Notes under the pieces: model-generated | Database searches by the model: none | Seen by the model: the letters and a program-made list of their open reading frames with translations, nothing else | Told to the model about the DNA's origin: nothing | Made by a program: the position numbers and the translations under genes | Source of the DNA: CAZOWL01 sp964583605 | GTDB taxonomy: Bacteria; Pseudomonadota; Gammaproteobacteria; Chromatiales; Chromatiaceae | Length of the DNA stretch: 33,429 nucleotides | Assembly: GCA_964583605.1 (NCBI GenBank) | Contig: CAZOWL010000045.1 | Span: 1-33,429, forward strand | Direction of reading: 5' to 3' | In this document: positions 24,701-32,590 of the stretch, piece after piece | How positions within the stretch are numbered: the first letter of the stretch is position 1 | Layout of the letters: each line of letters opens with the position of its first letter

Positions 24701-26054
24701 GAAGACCCGAATTGAAGGGGATTAAGACGGCGCTGACTCACAGCGATATCTCGGTTTGCCGAGGACCGAACCGAAGACCCGAATTGAAGGGGATTAAGAC
24801 TCCTCATCCACGAGGATGTAGCGCCCTTCTTCTGACCGAACCGAAGACCCGAATTGAAGGGGATTAAGACGGAGCTGGGCGTTGGGTTAGGCTAACTCGA
24901 CCAGCGACCGAACCGAAGACCCGAATTGAAGGGGATTAAGACGCCCGACCCAAGTCGTGATGACCGCGTTGACGGGACCGAACCGAAGACCCGAATTGAA
25001 GGGGATTAAGACAGAAGCGGAGGCCCGAAGTAGACGCTGGATTTTTGACCGAACCGAAGACCCGAATTGAAGGGGATTAAGACCGAGCCACCGGACGAAT
25101 TTCATGGTCTTCTTCTGAGACCGAACCGAAGACCCGAATTGAAGGGGATTAAGACGCCCGGGGCACCAGCGAGCTCGTTTGCTGTTTGGACCGAACCGAA
25201 GACCCGAATTGAAGGGGATTAAGACGCCATTCCTTTGAAGGGTTTAACCAGGTATCGGTGACCGAACCGAAGACCCGAATTGAAGGGGATTAAGACCGTG
25301 GCGATTACTGCAAACATGTTTTTTCTCTGACCGAACCGAAGACCCGAATTGAAGGGGATTAAGACGATGCCGCTCAGCGCAGCCAAGGCCGCGGCTCGGT
25401 GACCGAACCGAAGACCCGAATTGAAGGGGATTAAGACGTCCCCAGGATTACATCCCCGCCATTGAATGGGCGACCGAACCGAAGACCCGAATTGAAGGGG
25501 ATTAAGACGCTCGGCCTGGACCGGCTCGGCCTGGACCGGCTGACCGAACCGAAGACCCGAATTGAAGGGGATTAAGACTACAACAGCGCCAGTTCGAGCT
25601 CGACCTTCGTTGACCGAACCGAAGACCCGAATTGAAGGGGATTAAGACTGAAAGCGTCGGCGTCTCCGACGTGCGTCAGGGACCGAACCGAAGACCCGAA
25701 TTGAAGGGGATTAAGACAGCTTTTTTACGCAGAGCTTGCTGCTCATCCAAGGACCGAACCGAAGACCCGAATTGAAGGGGATTAAGACCTGGCGGAACGG
25801 CATGCTTGACTAGTGATACGAGACCGAACCGAAGACCCGAATTGAAGGGGATTAAGACTGCTCTTCGTTCATGGCCTCGATCACGGCCACGGACCGAACC
25901 GAAGACCCGAATTGAAGGGGATTAAGACTACGTCGAGAGATGCTTTTGTATCGTCGTATACGACCGAACCGAAGACCCGAATTGAAGGGGATTAAGACCG
26001 GTCGTTTCTATTGGGTTTACGGGTCGCCAGTGACCGAACCTAAGACCCGAATTG
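21789..26054 (+). CRISPR. CRISPR array, 61 repeats (last truncated), 60 spacers
   Basis: A 37-bp repeat begins GACCGAACCGAAGACCCG and ends AAGGGGATTAAGAC; 59 of 61 copies appear identical by eye. Spacers are 32-35 bp. The repeat ends with ATTAAGAC, equivalent to the ATTGAAAC-type 5' handle of type III crRNAs, so transcription is left to right. The right-most copy (26032-26054) has one substitution and then diverges after base 23, which marks the trailer end. Repeat 35 (24199-24235) has G to A at base 35, inside the handle. Spacers 15 and 18 are identical; 11 and 45 are variants of one target; 14 spans a start codon; 19 and 41 are hairpins; 53 is a tandem repeat. The 133 bp from 26055 to the jetD stop hold nothing recognisable. 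Confidence 0.98.
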
Positions 26055-26187
26055 CGGCCGAAACATCTCCAGCACGCTCTCGCTGTTTCGCCCTATGTCC
26101 TTGCTCTTATCTCGCGACACCCCGATCGGAACAAGCTCAGCACAGTCCCTGCCGAAGCGGGCCTCCATCATGCGCTGCTCACCCCGA

Positions 26188-26991
26188 TCAACCGTGCCCA
26201 ACCCGTCGCAAGCGCGCCCCAAGCGCGAGCATGTGCTGCTGTTTGATACTGACCCTTTCCCGCTTCATCGCCTCCCAGACTGAACCCCATCCGCCCAGCG
26301 CTGCATTGTCGAGGTACTGGGCGGCCTGATGCTGCCGGGCGAAGTGTTCTCGGCTGCCCTTGGCGAGCAGTTGCTCGTCGAGGTCGGGCAGCAGCAGGGT
26401 GTCGGCGCGGGGGAGGGTGTGGGCGATGCGCAGGCCGGCTGGGTCCCAGTCGGTGAAGACGGTGACGGGGATGTGCTCGGGCAGGATGGTCAGTAGCTGG
26501 CGGGTGCCGCGGGCCAGTCCGCCGTGGCCGCGATAGAGCACTAGGCTGTCGGCGAGCTCGGCGGGTGTGATGAAGGCGTGCCAGTCGTCGAAGCTGTCCA
26601 GGTTCTCGACGAGAACCACTTGGCTGATCGCGTCGAGACTCAAGGCCGTGAGGGGGACGCGCAAGCTCAGCGCCAGGGTCAGGCTTGGCAGGGGGGCCGG
26701 TAGTTGGCCCTTGACGAGCACATGCCGATCGTTCGGGCGCTCTCGGGCGATCTTTTCGTCGATGGCGCTGGCGGCGACCTGTCGGCGGTTGCCCTCGGGG
26801 ACGCCGGCGAGTGGGTCGAAGCCCCAGGCCCGCTGGGCCTGCGCACGCAGCTCGCGGCGTTGCTCGGCGGTGAAGTGCAGTCGCCGTCCGCGGGTCTCGC
26901 CCAGCTCGAAGGTCTGCTGGATCTCGTCCCAGGTCCTCGACCGCCCCACTGCGTCCAGGCCATCGCGCAGCAGGCGATGGACCACTCGCAT
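26188..26991 (-). CDS. jetD: JetD-like TOPRIM nuclease of a Wadjet system
   Basis: A 267-residue protein. The C-terminal half is a TOPRIM domain: AISQVVLVENLDSFDDWHAF supplies E129, and PVTVFTDWDPAGLRIAHTLP supplies the DxD pair (D181, D183). JetD is the DNA-cleaving subunit that cuts plasmid DNA after the SMC complex extrudes it. Type I JetD proteins are nearer 400 residues, so this is a short form. I chose the ATG at 26991, 11 bases after jetA, because the longer upstream frame (to 27519) is the jetA gene read in the wrong frame. Its ribosome binding site is weak. It is the last gene of the operon and ends 133 bp from the CRISPR array, facing it. Confidence 0.82.
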   Translation of the reverse strand: MRVVHRLLRDGLDAVGRSRTWDEIQQTFELGETRGRRLHFTAEQRRELRAQAQRAWGFDPLAGVPEGNRRQVAASAIDEKIARERPNDRHVLVKGQLPAPLPSLTLALSLRVPLTALSLDAISQVVLVENLDSFDDWHAFITPAELADSLVLYRGHGGLARGTRQLLTILPEHIPVTVFTDWDPAGLRIAHTLPRADTLLLPDLDEQLLAKGSREHFARQHQAAQYLDNAALGGWGSVWEAMKRERVSIKQQHMLALGARLRRVGHG

Positions 26992-27002
26992 GTGCCGCTT
27001 GC

Positions 27003-28223
27003 TCAGGCCAGCCAAAGGCGCAGATCCCGGACGACGAAGTTGCCGCTGTAGAGAGGGTGCGTCTCCCCGATTATGTCCAGCTCGAAGTGGCGCTTCTGCG
27101 CCTCGGGCAGACCCTCGTAGCCGCCGATCACCTGATAGAGCCAGCTCTCGGGATCCCAGGGCAGGGCCTCTTGGCGATGATAATCGAGTGCCGAGATGGC
27201 TTGGGCGCTGTCGATGACCTGGCAGAAATAGGCGTCCACTGCCGCGCGGATCGGGCTGGGCTGGACCTCGAAGGTCTCCGGTGCATGCAGCGTCAGATCG
27301 GGTGCATCGCCCAGAAGCTGCGTGGGCCGGTCCTGCGCCTGCTGTGCGCGGATCTGGGCCAAGAGGGCCAGCAGCTCGGATTCCAGGGTTGGATCGTGGA
27401 TGTCCAGGCTCGCTGGCGCCAGCACCGGCGCGGCTTGGTTGAACAACTGCGGCACCATCCGACCAGCGGCATGGGGTCCGACCTGATAGTCCGGATGCTG
27501 ATCCATGTGGAGCAGCCAACCCTTGAGCAGCCGAGTGCGTCCGCGGATCTCCCGGAAGCGGCCCAGGAGCTCGAGCAGCCGGCCCTGCACGATGCTCAGC
27601 TCCTGGGTGCAGGCGCTGAGCGTGTGCTGCAGGTTGGTCACCAGCAGGTGGCGCAGCTCGCGAAGATCCCCGGCGGTCTCGGCCAACGCCTCGAAGCTCA
27701 CCAGATCGAGCCCGCTGAGCAGCTCGCTGACCTGGGACTGGGCCAGCTCGTTCTCGCGGATCTTGGCGTTGAGCGTGCCGACATAGCCGAATTCGTTGTT
27801 GATGCGACTCCAGAGCACCCGGATGCTGTGCTGCAGGGTCTCGCCGAAGGCGTAGACGTGCTCTCTCAGTTCGGCCAGATAGACGTCGGCGGCGGCGTGA
27901 TCGCCCTGATGGCGGGCCTCCTTGTAGTGGGCGGCCAAGGTCTTGAAACTGGCCAACGCCGAGCCGGTGTTGGCATCGATCTGGCGGTTGCGGTCGTCGC
28001 GCAGGGCCTCTTCCAACAGCGCCCGAACGACCCGCCGCAGGTGCAGGTCCGCGCCGGGCTCGGGGCGATAGAGGATGCCGTCCTTGACCAGACGCTCCTG
28101 CACGCCTGGCTCCAGCGCGTCATCCGCGACCGAGCCGGCCAGGTAGGCATCCATGATGGGCTCGGCCTGGCGTCCGAGCTGGCGCAAGAAACGCACCCCC
28201 GACTGTCGCAGTGTGCCGCTCAC
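27003..28223 (-). CDS. jetA: JetA/MksF-like kleisin subunit
   Basis: A 406-residue, mostly helical protein beginning SGTLRQSGVRFLRQLGRQAE, with long helices in the middle (LRELRHLLVTNLQHTLSACT) and a C-terminal winged-helix-like end SWLYQVIGGYEGLPEAQKRH. Size, composition and position beside an MksE-like and an MksB-like gene identify it as the kleisin that bridges the SMC heads (MukF/MksF/JetA role). No enzymatic motif is expected. The start is a GTG at 28223 overlapping the jetB stop (GTGA). Assignment is from context and fold-type rather than a catalytic signature. Confidence 0.75.
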   Translation of the reverse strand: MSGTLRQSGVRFLRQLGRQAEPIMDAYLAGSVADDALEPGVQERLVKDGILYRPEPGADLHLRRVVRALLEEALRDDRNRQIDANTGSALASFKTLAAHYKEARHQGDHAAADVYLAELREHVYAFGETLQHSIRVLWSRINNEFGYVGTLNAKIRENELAQSQVSELLSGLDLVSFEALAETAGDLRELRHLLVTNLQHTLSACTQELSIVQGRLLELLGRFREIRGRTRLLKGWLLHMDQHPDYQVGPHAAGRMVPQLFNQAAPVLAPASLDIHDPTLESELLALLAQIRAQQAQDRPTQLLGDAPDLTLHAPETFEVQPSPIRAAVDAYFCQVIDSAQAISALDYHRQEALPWDPESWLYQVIGGYEGLPEAQKRHFELDIIGETHPLYSGNFVVRDLRLWLA

Positions 28224-28861
28224 AGCAACTGGCCCTGGCTGGCGATCTCGGCCTGAGCCTCCAGGCTCAGCCCTTCCGCTTCATCGATGAAGCGGATCAC
28301 CTCGTACAGGTAGTCCAGCTTGCCCGTGGCCAGATAGATCTGTTTGTCCGGGTTGGGGCGGATCAGATAGCCCAGCTCGCAGAGTCGCTTGAAGACCTGC
28401 TTGACCTGCGTATCGACCGTGGGGCTCGTCGAGCCAAACAGCCGATAGTGGCTGATGCGGGCCAGTTGCTCGCGAAAGGCCGGGGTGTCTTCGATGACGG
28501 TCTGCAGCTCGTTCAGCCGCAAGGGCGCGCCCTCGGTCAGCGGTGCGTCTTGGGCGGCCGCCTCCTGCACCAGCACCAGCCACTCGGCGATTGGGGTCAA
28601 TGCCTGGCAGATGTCCCGGAACTGCTGGCTGATCAGCCTGCGCTCGATATCGTCGAACTGGCGATAGCCGCAGAAGAACACCTCGCCGTCGGCGGCGGTA
28701 CCGACCGTGGCGACCCGCCGGTTGAGCTGGGCGAGGTAGGCGTCCAACTCCTCGCGATTGTCCGGGATCTTCAAGAAGCGCCAGCCGTCCTCCTCGGTGG
28801 TGCGACAGATGAACGCCCCCTGGAGCAGACGCTCGATGACATGGCCTTTGATCGATAGCAT
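28220..28861 (-). CDS. jetB: JetB/MksE-like winged-helix subunit
   Basis: A 213-residue protein starting MLSIKGHVIERLLQGAFICR and containing FRDICQALTPIAEWLVLVQE and VFKRLCELGYLIRPNPDKQI, the helix-turn-strand pattern of MukE/MksE/JetB proteins. These bind the kleisin and DNA in SMC complexes. The ATG at 28861 follows the jetC stop with no gap; the sequence AGGAGGG near the end of jetC, 7 bases upstream, is a strong ribosome binding site. It overlaps jetA by 4 bases. Identification depends on context plus general similarity. Confidence 0.75.
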   Translation of the reverse strand: MLSIKGHVIERLLQGAFICRTTEEDGWRFLKIPDNREELDAYLAQLNRRVATVGTAADGEVFFCGYRQFDDIERRLISQQFRDICQALTPIAEWLVLVQEAAAQDAPLTEGAPLRLNELQTVIEDTPAFREQLARISHYRLFGSTSPTVDTQVKQVFKRLCELGYLIRPNPDKQIYLATGKLDYLYEVIRFIDEAEGLSLEAQAEIASQGQLL

Positions 28862-31800
28862 CTACAGGCCCTCCTGAGGATGAAAGACCCTGTCGTGGTC
28901 CGGCCTGGAGGACCCCTCTCCGTGGTCGCCAGCCTCGCGTTGGCGCAGCTTGGCGGCGATGGCGTCGATGCGGGGCTTCACGATCTGTAGTTGGCGGGTC
29001 TGTTTGTCGACGATGTAGCGGTTGGCGAAGAGCCCGAGGATCTCCGAGTCCGGGTTCGGGAAGGCGCCGAGCACGCGGATGTTGTTGGCGGCGCAGGCGT
29101 CGAAGATCTTCTTCACGTTGTGATGGTGCAGGGTACCCAGTTCATCGATGGGCCAGTGGATCGTCACCGCTGCACGACCGCGCAGCAGCCGGGTGAAGGC
29201 GAGCAGGAACTTGCATAAGATCAGGTAGGCCATGCCATGGCTGGACGATTCGTTGAGCTGGCGGTCGGTGCGGATTACCAGGTCGCTGTGTCCCTCGCGC
29301 AGCCGCAGCTCGACCTCCAGCAGCCCGGCGACGCCGCCGCTTTGCGCAGAGCGGCCGATGATATCCAGCGCCCGGCGCATGCTGGCGACATAGTCCTCGC
29401 CTGGGAGACCGCTGAAGCCATCCTCGCGCCATTCGCGGAAGGCACGGATGAATGCCTTCAGGTCGGGCCAGAATTCCAGCTCGGTGATGCGTGAGCGGAT
29501 GCGCACCGCCGAGTCCGACACGCCGTCCAGGGCGAGGTCTTCCTCAACCTCACGGCTGATGCGCGCGCTCTGCGCGGCGATGCGCCGATCGATATCGGCC
29601 AGCACGTCGTAGTAGCCGTTGAGGTCGATTCCGAAAAGCCGGCCCTGCTCGCGGAGCGCGGTCAGACTTTGCGGCAGCAGGACATTGAGGAGCTGCTCCA
29701 GGTGCGGCACCAACTTACGGTGGTCCAGCGCGGGGATCTCTCGCTCGCCGACCAGCGTGCAGTCGGCGCGGCTGCGCTCCCAGAATTCCGCGAGGCTGGA
29801 GCCGGCGTTGCTGGCGATCAGCGTGTCGAAATGCTCCACATGGGCCTTGACCGCGTCGAGCATCTGTACTCGGGCGTAGAGCTGCTCCTCGCCCAGGCGC
29901 AGGCGCTCGTCGAGTGCGCCCTCGGGCGGAGATCCGTCACGGGACAACCTCAGCTCGCCCATGCGGCGCAGCAGGGCCTTTAAGCGATTGAGCTGTTCCT
30001 GCGACGCGTCTTTGCGCACGGTGGTCTGGGAGCGCTCCGCTTCCAGTCGCCCGCGCTCGGCCTTGAAGGCGCTGGTGGCCGCTTTGAGCTGCTGGTCCAG
30101 CGCGGCGGCGCGGCGGCGGCTGTCTTCGAGTGCGCGTTGGAGCGCTGGTTTGCGCTTCAGCCAGTTGTGTCGGTACCAGTCGTCATAGCGCAGCACCTCG
30201 GGGCGCCGCCGCTCGGTGCGCTCGATGCGCTCATCCAGTTCGCGGATCTGCTGCCTCAAGGTCATGATGGCCTGCTCATCGACACCACGGGATTTCAATT
30301 CCCCCTGGTACCATTGTGCGCAGGCGTCGAGCTCAGCCTTGGCCAGTTGCTTGCGTTCCTCGATGGCAATGCGCAGCCGTTGGATCTCGCCGTCGATCCG
30401 TCCGATCACTTCCTGCCAGTGGGCCTTGAGCTCCATTGAGGCCTCATTCTGTCTGGACTGGATGTCCTCGCGCCACTGCGCGCGCTCGCTGGCCAATTGC
30501 TGTATACGTGCCGTCAGATCCGTCAGCGCCTTCCGAGCATTGAGCTTGCGCTCGCTCAAGGCCTCATCGATCCGGCTCTGCTGAGCGGCCTGCTCCTCCC
30601 GGATACGGCGGAGGTCGTCGCGTCGGTTGTCTCGCTCGGTGCTTGCGACAGTCAGGTCGCGCTGCAGCGCCTCCAATGCCCCGTGTTGATCGCCCAGTTG
30701 GCGCTCGGCGGCCTGCTGCCGATTGTCCGCATCCTTTTTGGCATCCTCGGCCAGTTGCAGGCGTTGGCGGAGGGCCTGCTCGGAGGCCGCGTGCTCCGGG
30801 GTGTCGATGGCCTTTAGGTCCAATTGCAGGCCAAACACTGCGTCCTGCATCGGTTCGGTCAATGCCGGTTTGAGGTCGGTGCGTTGCAGCAGGGCAGGGT
30901 CGACCACCTTGCCCAAGCGCACCTCCCAGCCGGGCTGCTCGCGACGCAGGAACTCCAGCAGACTCTGCTGTCCGGGGTAAAGCAGACGCTGCACGGCATC
31001 TAGATCGCGCTGCCGTTCGTCGACTTGGCGACTTGCCGCTCGCAGGGCGGCGTCGGCGGCATCGCGCTGCCGACGCTGTTGCTGCTCCCGACCCTCCAGT
31101 CGCCGGACCTCGGTTTCGGCAGCCTCGGCATCGGCTTCTGCCTGCTCGCGACGCCGATCGAAGATGGCGAGGGACTGGCGCTCGTCCTCGGTGTAGCCGG
31201 CGCTTTCGATCTGGGTCTCAAGGCGTTGGCGCTCCAGTCCGTACTGGACCTCGCGCTCACGGAAGGCCTCCAGTCCCTCTTCCCGGTCCGTCTGCTGGCG
31301 CTGTTGCAGCGCTGCGAGCGCGTCGTTTTGCCGTTCTTGCTGGTCCGCCCGTTGCTCCTGCAAGGCGTCCTGCTGCTCGCGTAGCTCCTCCAGGCGTCGC
31401 TCGCGTAGATCCTTGATCCGCTGACTTCGCTCCAGATAGTCCCGCTCCACATCCTGATGCTGATCGGTGAGTAGACGGTAACGTGCCCGCAGGTTCTCCA
31501 GATCCTCGCGCCAGGCGCCGACCGCCTCAAGATCGGCCCTGGCCTGCTCGATGTCGGCCTGCAGGAAGTCCTGGTACTGCTGCTCGATCTGCTCCAGCTC
31601 GCCTTCGTCACGAGTGATCTCGCTCTTGCTGGCCGATCGCTCCTGGTTGAGATCGTCGCGCTGCTGCTTCCAGCAGTCCTCAAGCTGATTCAGCGCTAAG
31701 TTCATTTGCGCGATGGCCGCGTCGCCTTCTTCAATCAGTTGTTGCTGGCGCGGCTCATCGATGCGGTAGCCCAACTGCAGACCGCTCAAGCGCTGTTCAC

Positions 31801-32590
31801 AGGCCAGCAGGTTCTGGTACTCACGCTCCAGTTGCTCGAATTCCGGGCGCATGGCGTCGAATCCCTGGATCAGCCGGCTTTCGCGCATCCAGGCATCCAC
31901 TGCCTGCGGCTTAAGCCGCGACGTGGGCGGGCTGACGCCGTCCTCTTCCAAAATGGCGGCAATCATGGAGCGGACGGTCTCCATCTTGCCTTCGCGCGAG
32001 TGCACCGCCTGGGCGAGCTTTTCGATATGGCGCAGCGCCTGTCCCGGCTCGCACAGTGAGAACTGACGGGCGAATGCGCGCAGCTCGGCGCTGTTGGCGC
32101 TCGCGGCGAGCTGGACGCGGTCGTTTTGCAGGATCGCGCGGTATTCACGCGAATTGAGCAATCGGGTCGCGGTCACCTCCGCCTGCTTCAGTCGACGACC
32201 CAGCTCGGCCATGCCGAGGCAGCTCAGGGTGTCGCCGTGACGGCTGCGGGTGTAGTCCGCCAGGTCGAACGCCCTCTTCACCAGTCGGTAGGCCACGCCC
32301 TTGCCGTCCGCGGCGGCCGCCAGCACCGCCTGGCACGTCTGTCCATCCAAGCGCTGGTATTCGTAGATAATGAAGCTCTGCTCGGTAGGCAGGTACCAGC
32401 GCTCGAAACTGTCGCGGGTCGAGGGCACGACGCGACTGGGATACTCGCCATAGAACACGGGCACTAGCCGCTGCAGGGTCGTCTTCCCGGAGGCATTGGT
32501 GCCGCAGATGTTGGTGTGGGCATCGACGACGAGCTCTACGACACCTCGGAGATGGGTGTTGATCAGGATGATGCGATTCAGACTGGGCAT
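28862..32590 (-). CDS. jetC: JetC/MksB-like SMC ATPase
   Basis: A 1242-residue SMC protein. The N-terminal head has Walker A NICGTNASGKTTLQRL (G30-T37). Two long Gln/Glu/Arg-rich coiled coils (about 230-530 and 605-1000) flank a hinge near 535-605 (EFLRREQPGWEVRLGKVVDP). The C-terminal head has the signature-like SSSHGMAYLILCKFLLAF (near 1113) and Walker B AVTIHWPIDELGTLHHH (D1149, E1150). It should be the loop-extruding motor that recognises circular plasmids. The ATG at 32590 has AAGGA about 6 bases upstream. It is the first gene of its operon, whereas the jetABCD naming order puts it third. Confidence 0.92.
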   Translation of the reverse strand: MPSLNRIILINTHLRGVVELVVDAHTNICGTNASGKTTLQRLVPVFYGEYPSRVVPSTRDSFERWYLPTEQSFIIYEYQRLDGQTCQAVLAAAADGKGVAYRLVKRAFDLADYTRSRHGDTLSCLGMAELGRRLKQAEVTATRLLNSREYRAILQNDRVQLAASANSAELRAFARQFSLCEPGQALRHIEKLAQAVHSREGKMETVRSMIAAILEEDGVSPPTSRLKPQAVDAWMRESRLIQGFDAMRPEFEQLEREYQNLLACEQRLSGLQLGYRIDEPRQQQLIEEGDAAIAQMNLALNQLEDCWKQQRDDLNQERSASKSEITRDEGELEQIEQQYQDFLQADIEQARADLEAVGAWREDLENLRARYRLLTDQHQDVERDYLERSQRIKDLRERRLEELREQQDALQEQRADQQERQNDALAALQQRQQTDREEGLEAFREREVQYGLERQRLETQIESAGYTEDERQSLAIFDRRREQAEADAEAAETEVRRLEGREQQQRRQRDAADAALRAASRQVDERQRDLDAVQRLLYPGQQSLLEFLRREQPGWEVRLGKVVDPALLQRTDLKPALTEPMQDAVFGLQLDLKAIDTPEHAASEQALRQRLQLAEDAKKDADNRQQAAERQLGDQHGALEALQRDLTVASTERDNRRDDLRRIREEQAAQQSRIDEALSERKLNARKALTDLTARIQQLASERAQWREDIQSRQNEASMELKAHWQEVIGRIDGEIQRLRIAIEERKQLAKAELDACAQWYQGELKSRGVDEQAIMTLRQQIRELDERIERTERRRPEVLRYDDWYRHNWLKRKPALQRALEDSRRRAAALDQQLKAATSAFKAERGRLEAERSQTTVRKDASQEQLNRLKALLRRMGELRLSRDGSPPEGALDERLRLGEEQLYARVQMLDAVKAHVEHFDTLIASNAGSSLAEFWERSRADCTLVGEREIPALDHRKLVPHLEQLLNVLLPQSLTALREQGRLFGIDLNGYYDVLADIDRRIAAQSARISREVEEDLALDGVSDSAVRIRSRITELEFWPDLKAFIRAFREWREDGFSGLPGEDYVASMRRALDIIGRSAQSGGVAGLLEVELRLREGHSDLVIRTDRQLNESSSHGMAYLILCKFLLAFTRLLRGRAAVTIHWPIDELGTLHHHNVKKIFDACAANNIRVLGAFPNPDSEILGLFANRYIVDKQTRQLQIVKPRIDAIAAKLRQREAGDHGEGSSRPDHDRVFHPQEGL

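Noticed and set aside
21743..25105. Minus-strand open frames of 72-125 residues inside the array, with repeating LNPLQFGSSVRS or VLIPFNSGLRFG
   Set aside because: They are the CRISPR repeat translated on the reverse strand. The repeat has no stop in those frames, so frames stay open by chance.
27000..27519. N-terminal 176 residues of the long frame that includes jetD
   Set aside because: This stretch is the jetA gene read in the wrong frame (low-complexity Arg/Pro/Gly); similarity to JetD begins near 26991.
27057..28858. Long plus-strand frames opposite jetA and jetB (399 and 215 residues)
   Set aside because: They mirror the real minus-strand genes, are Leu/Gln/Val-rich without domains, and arise from high GC.
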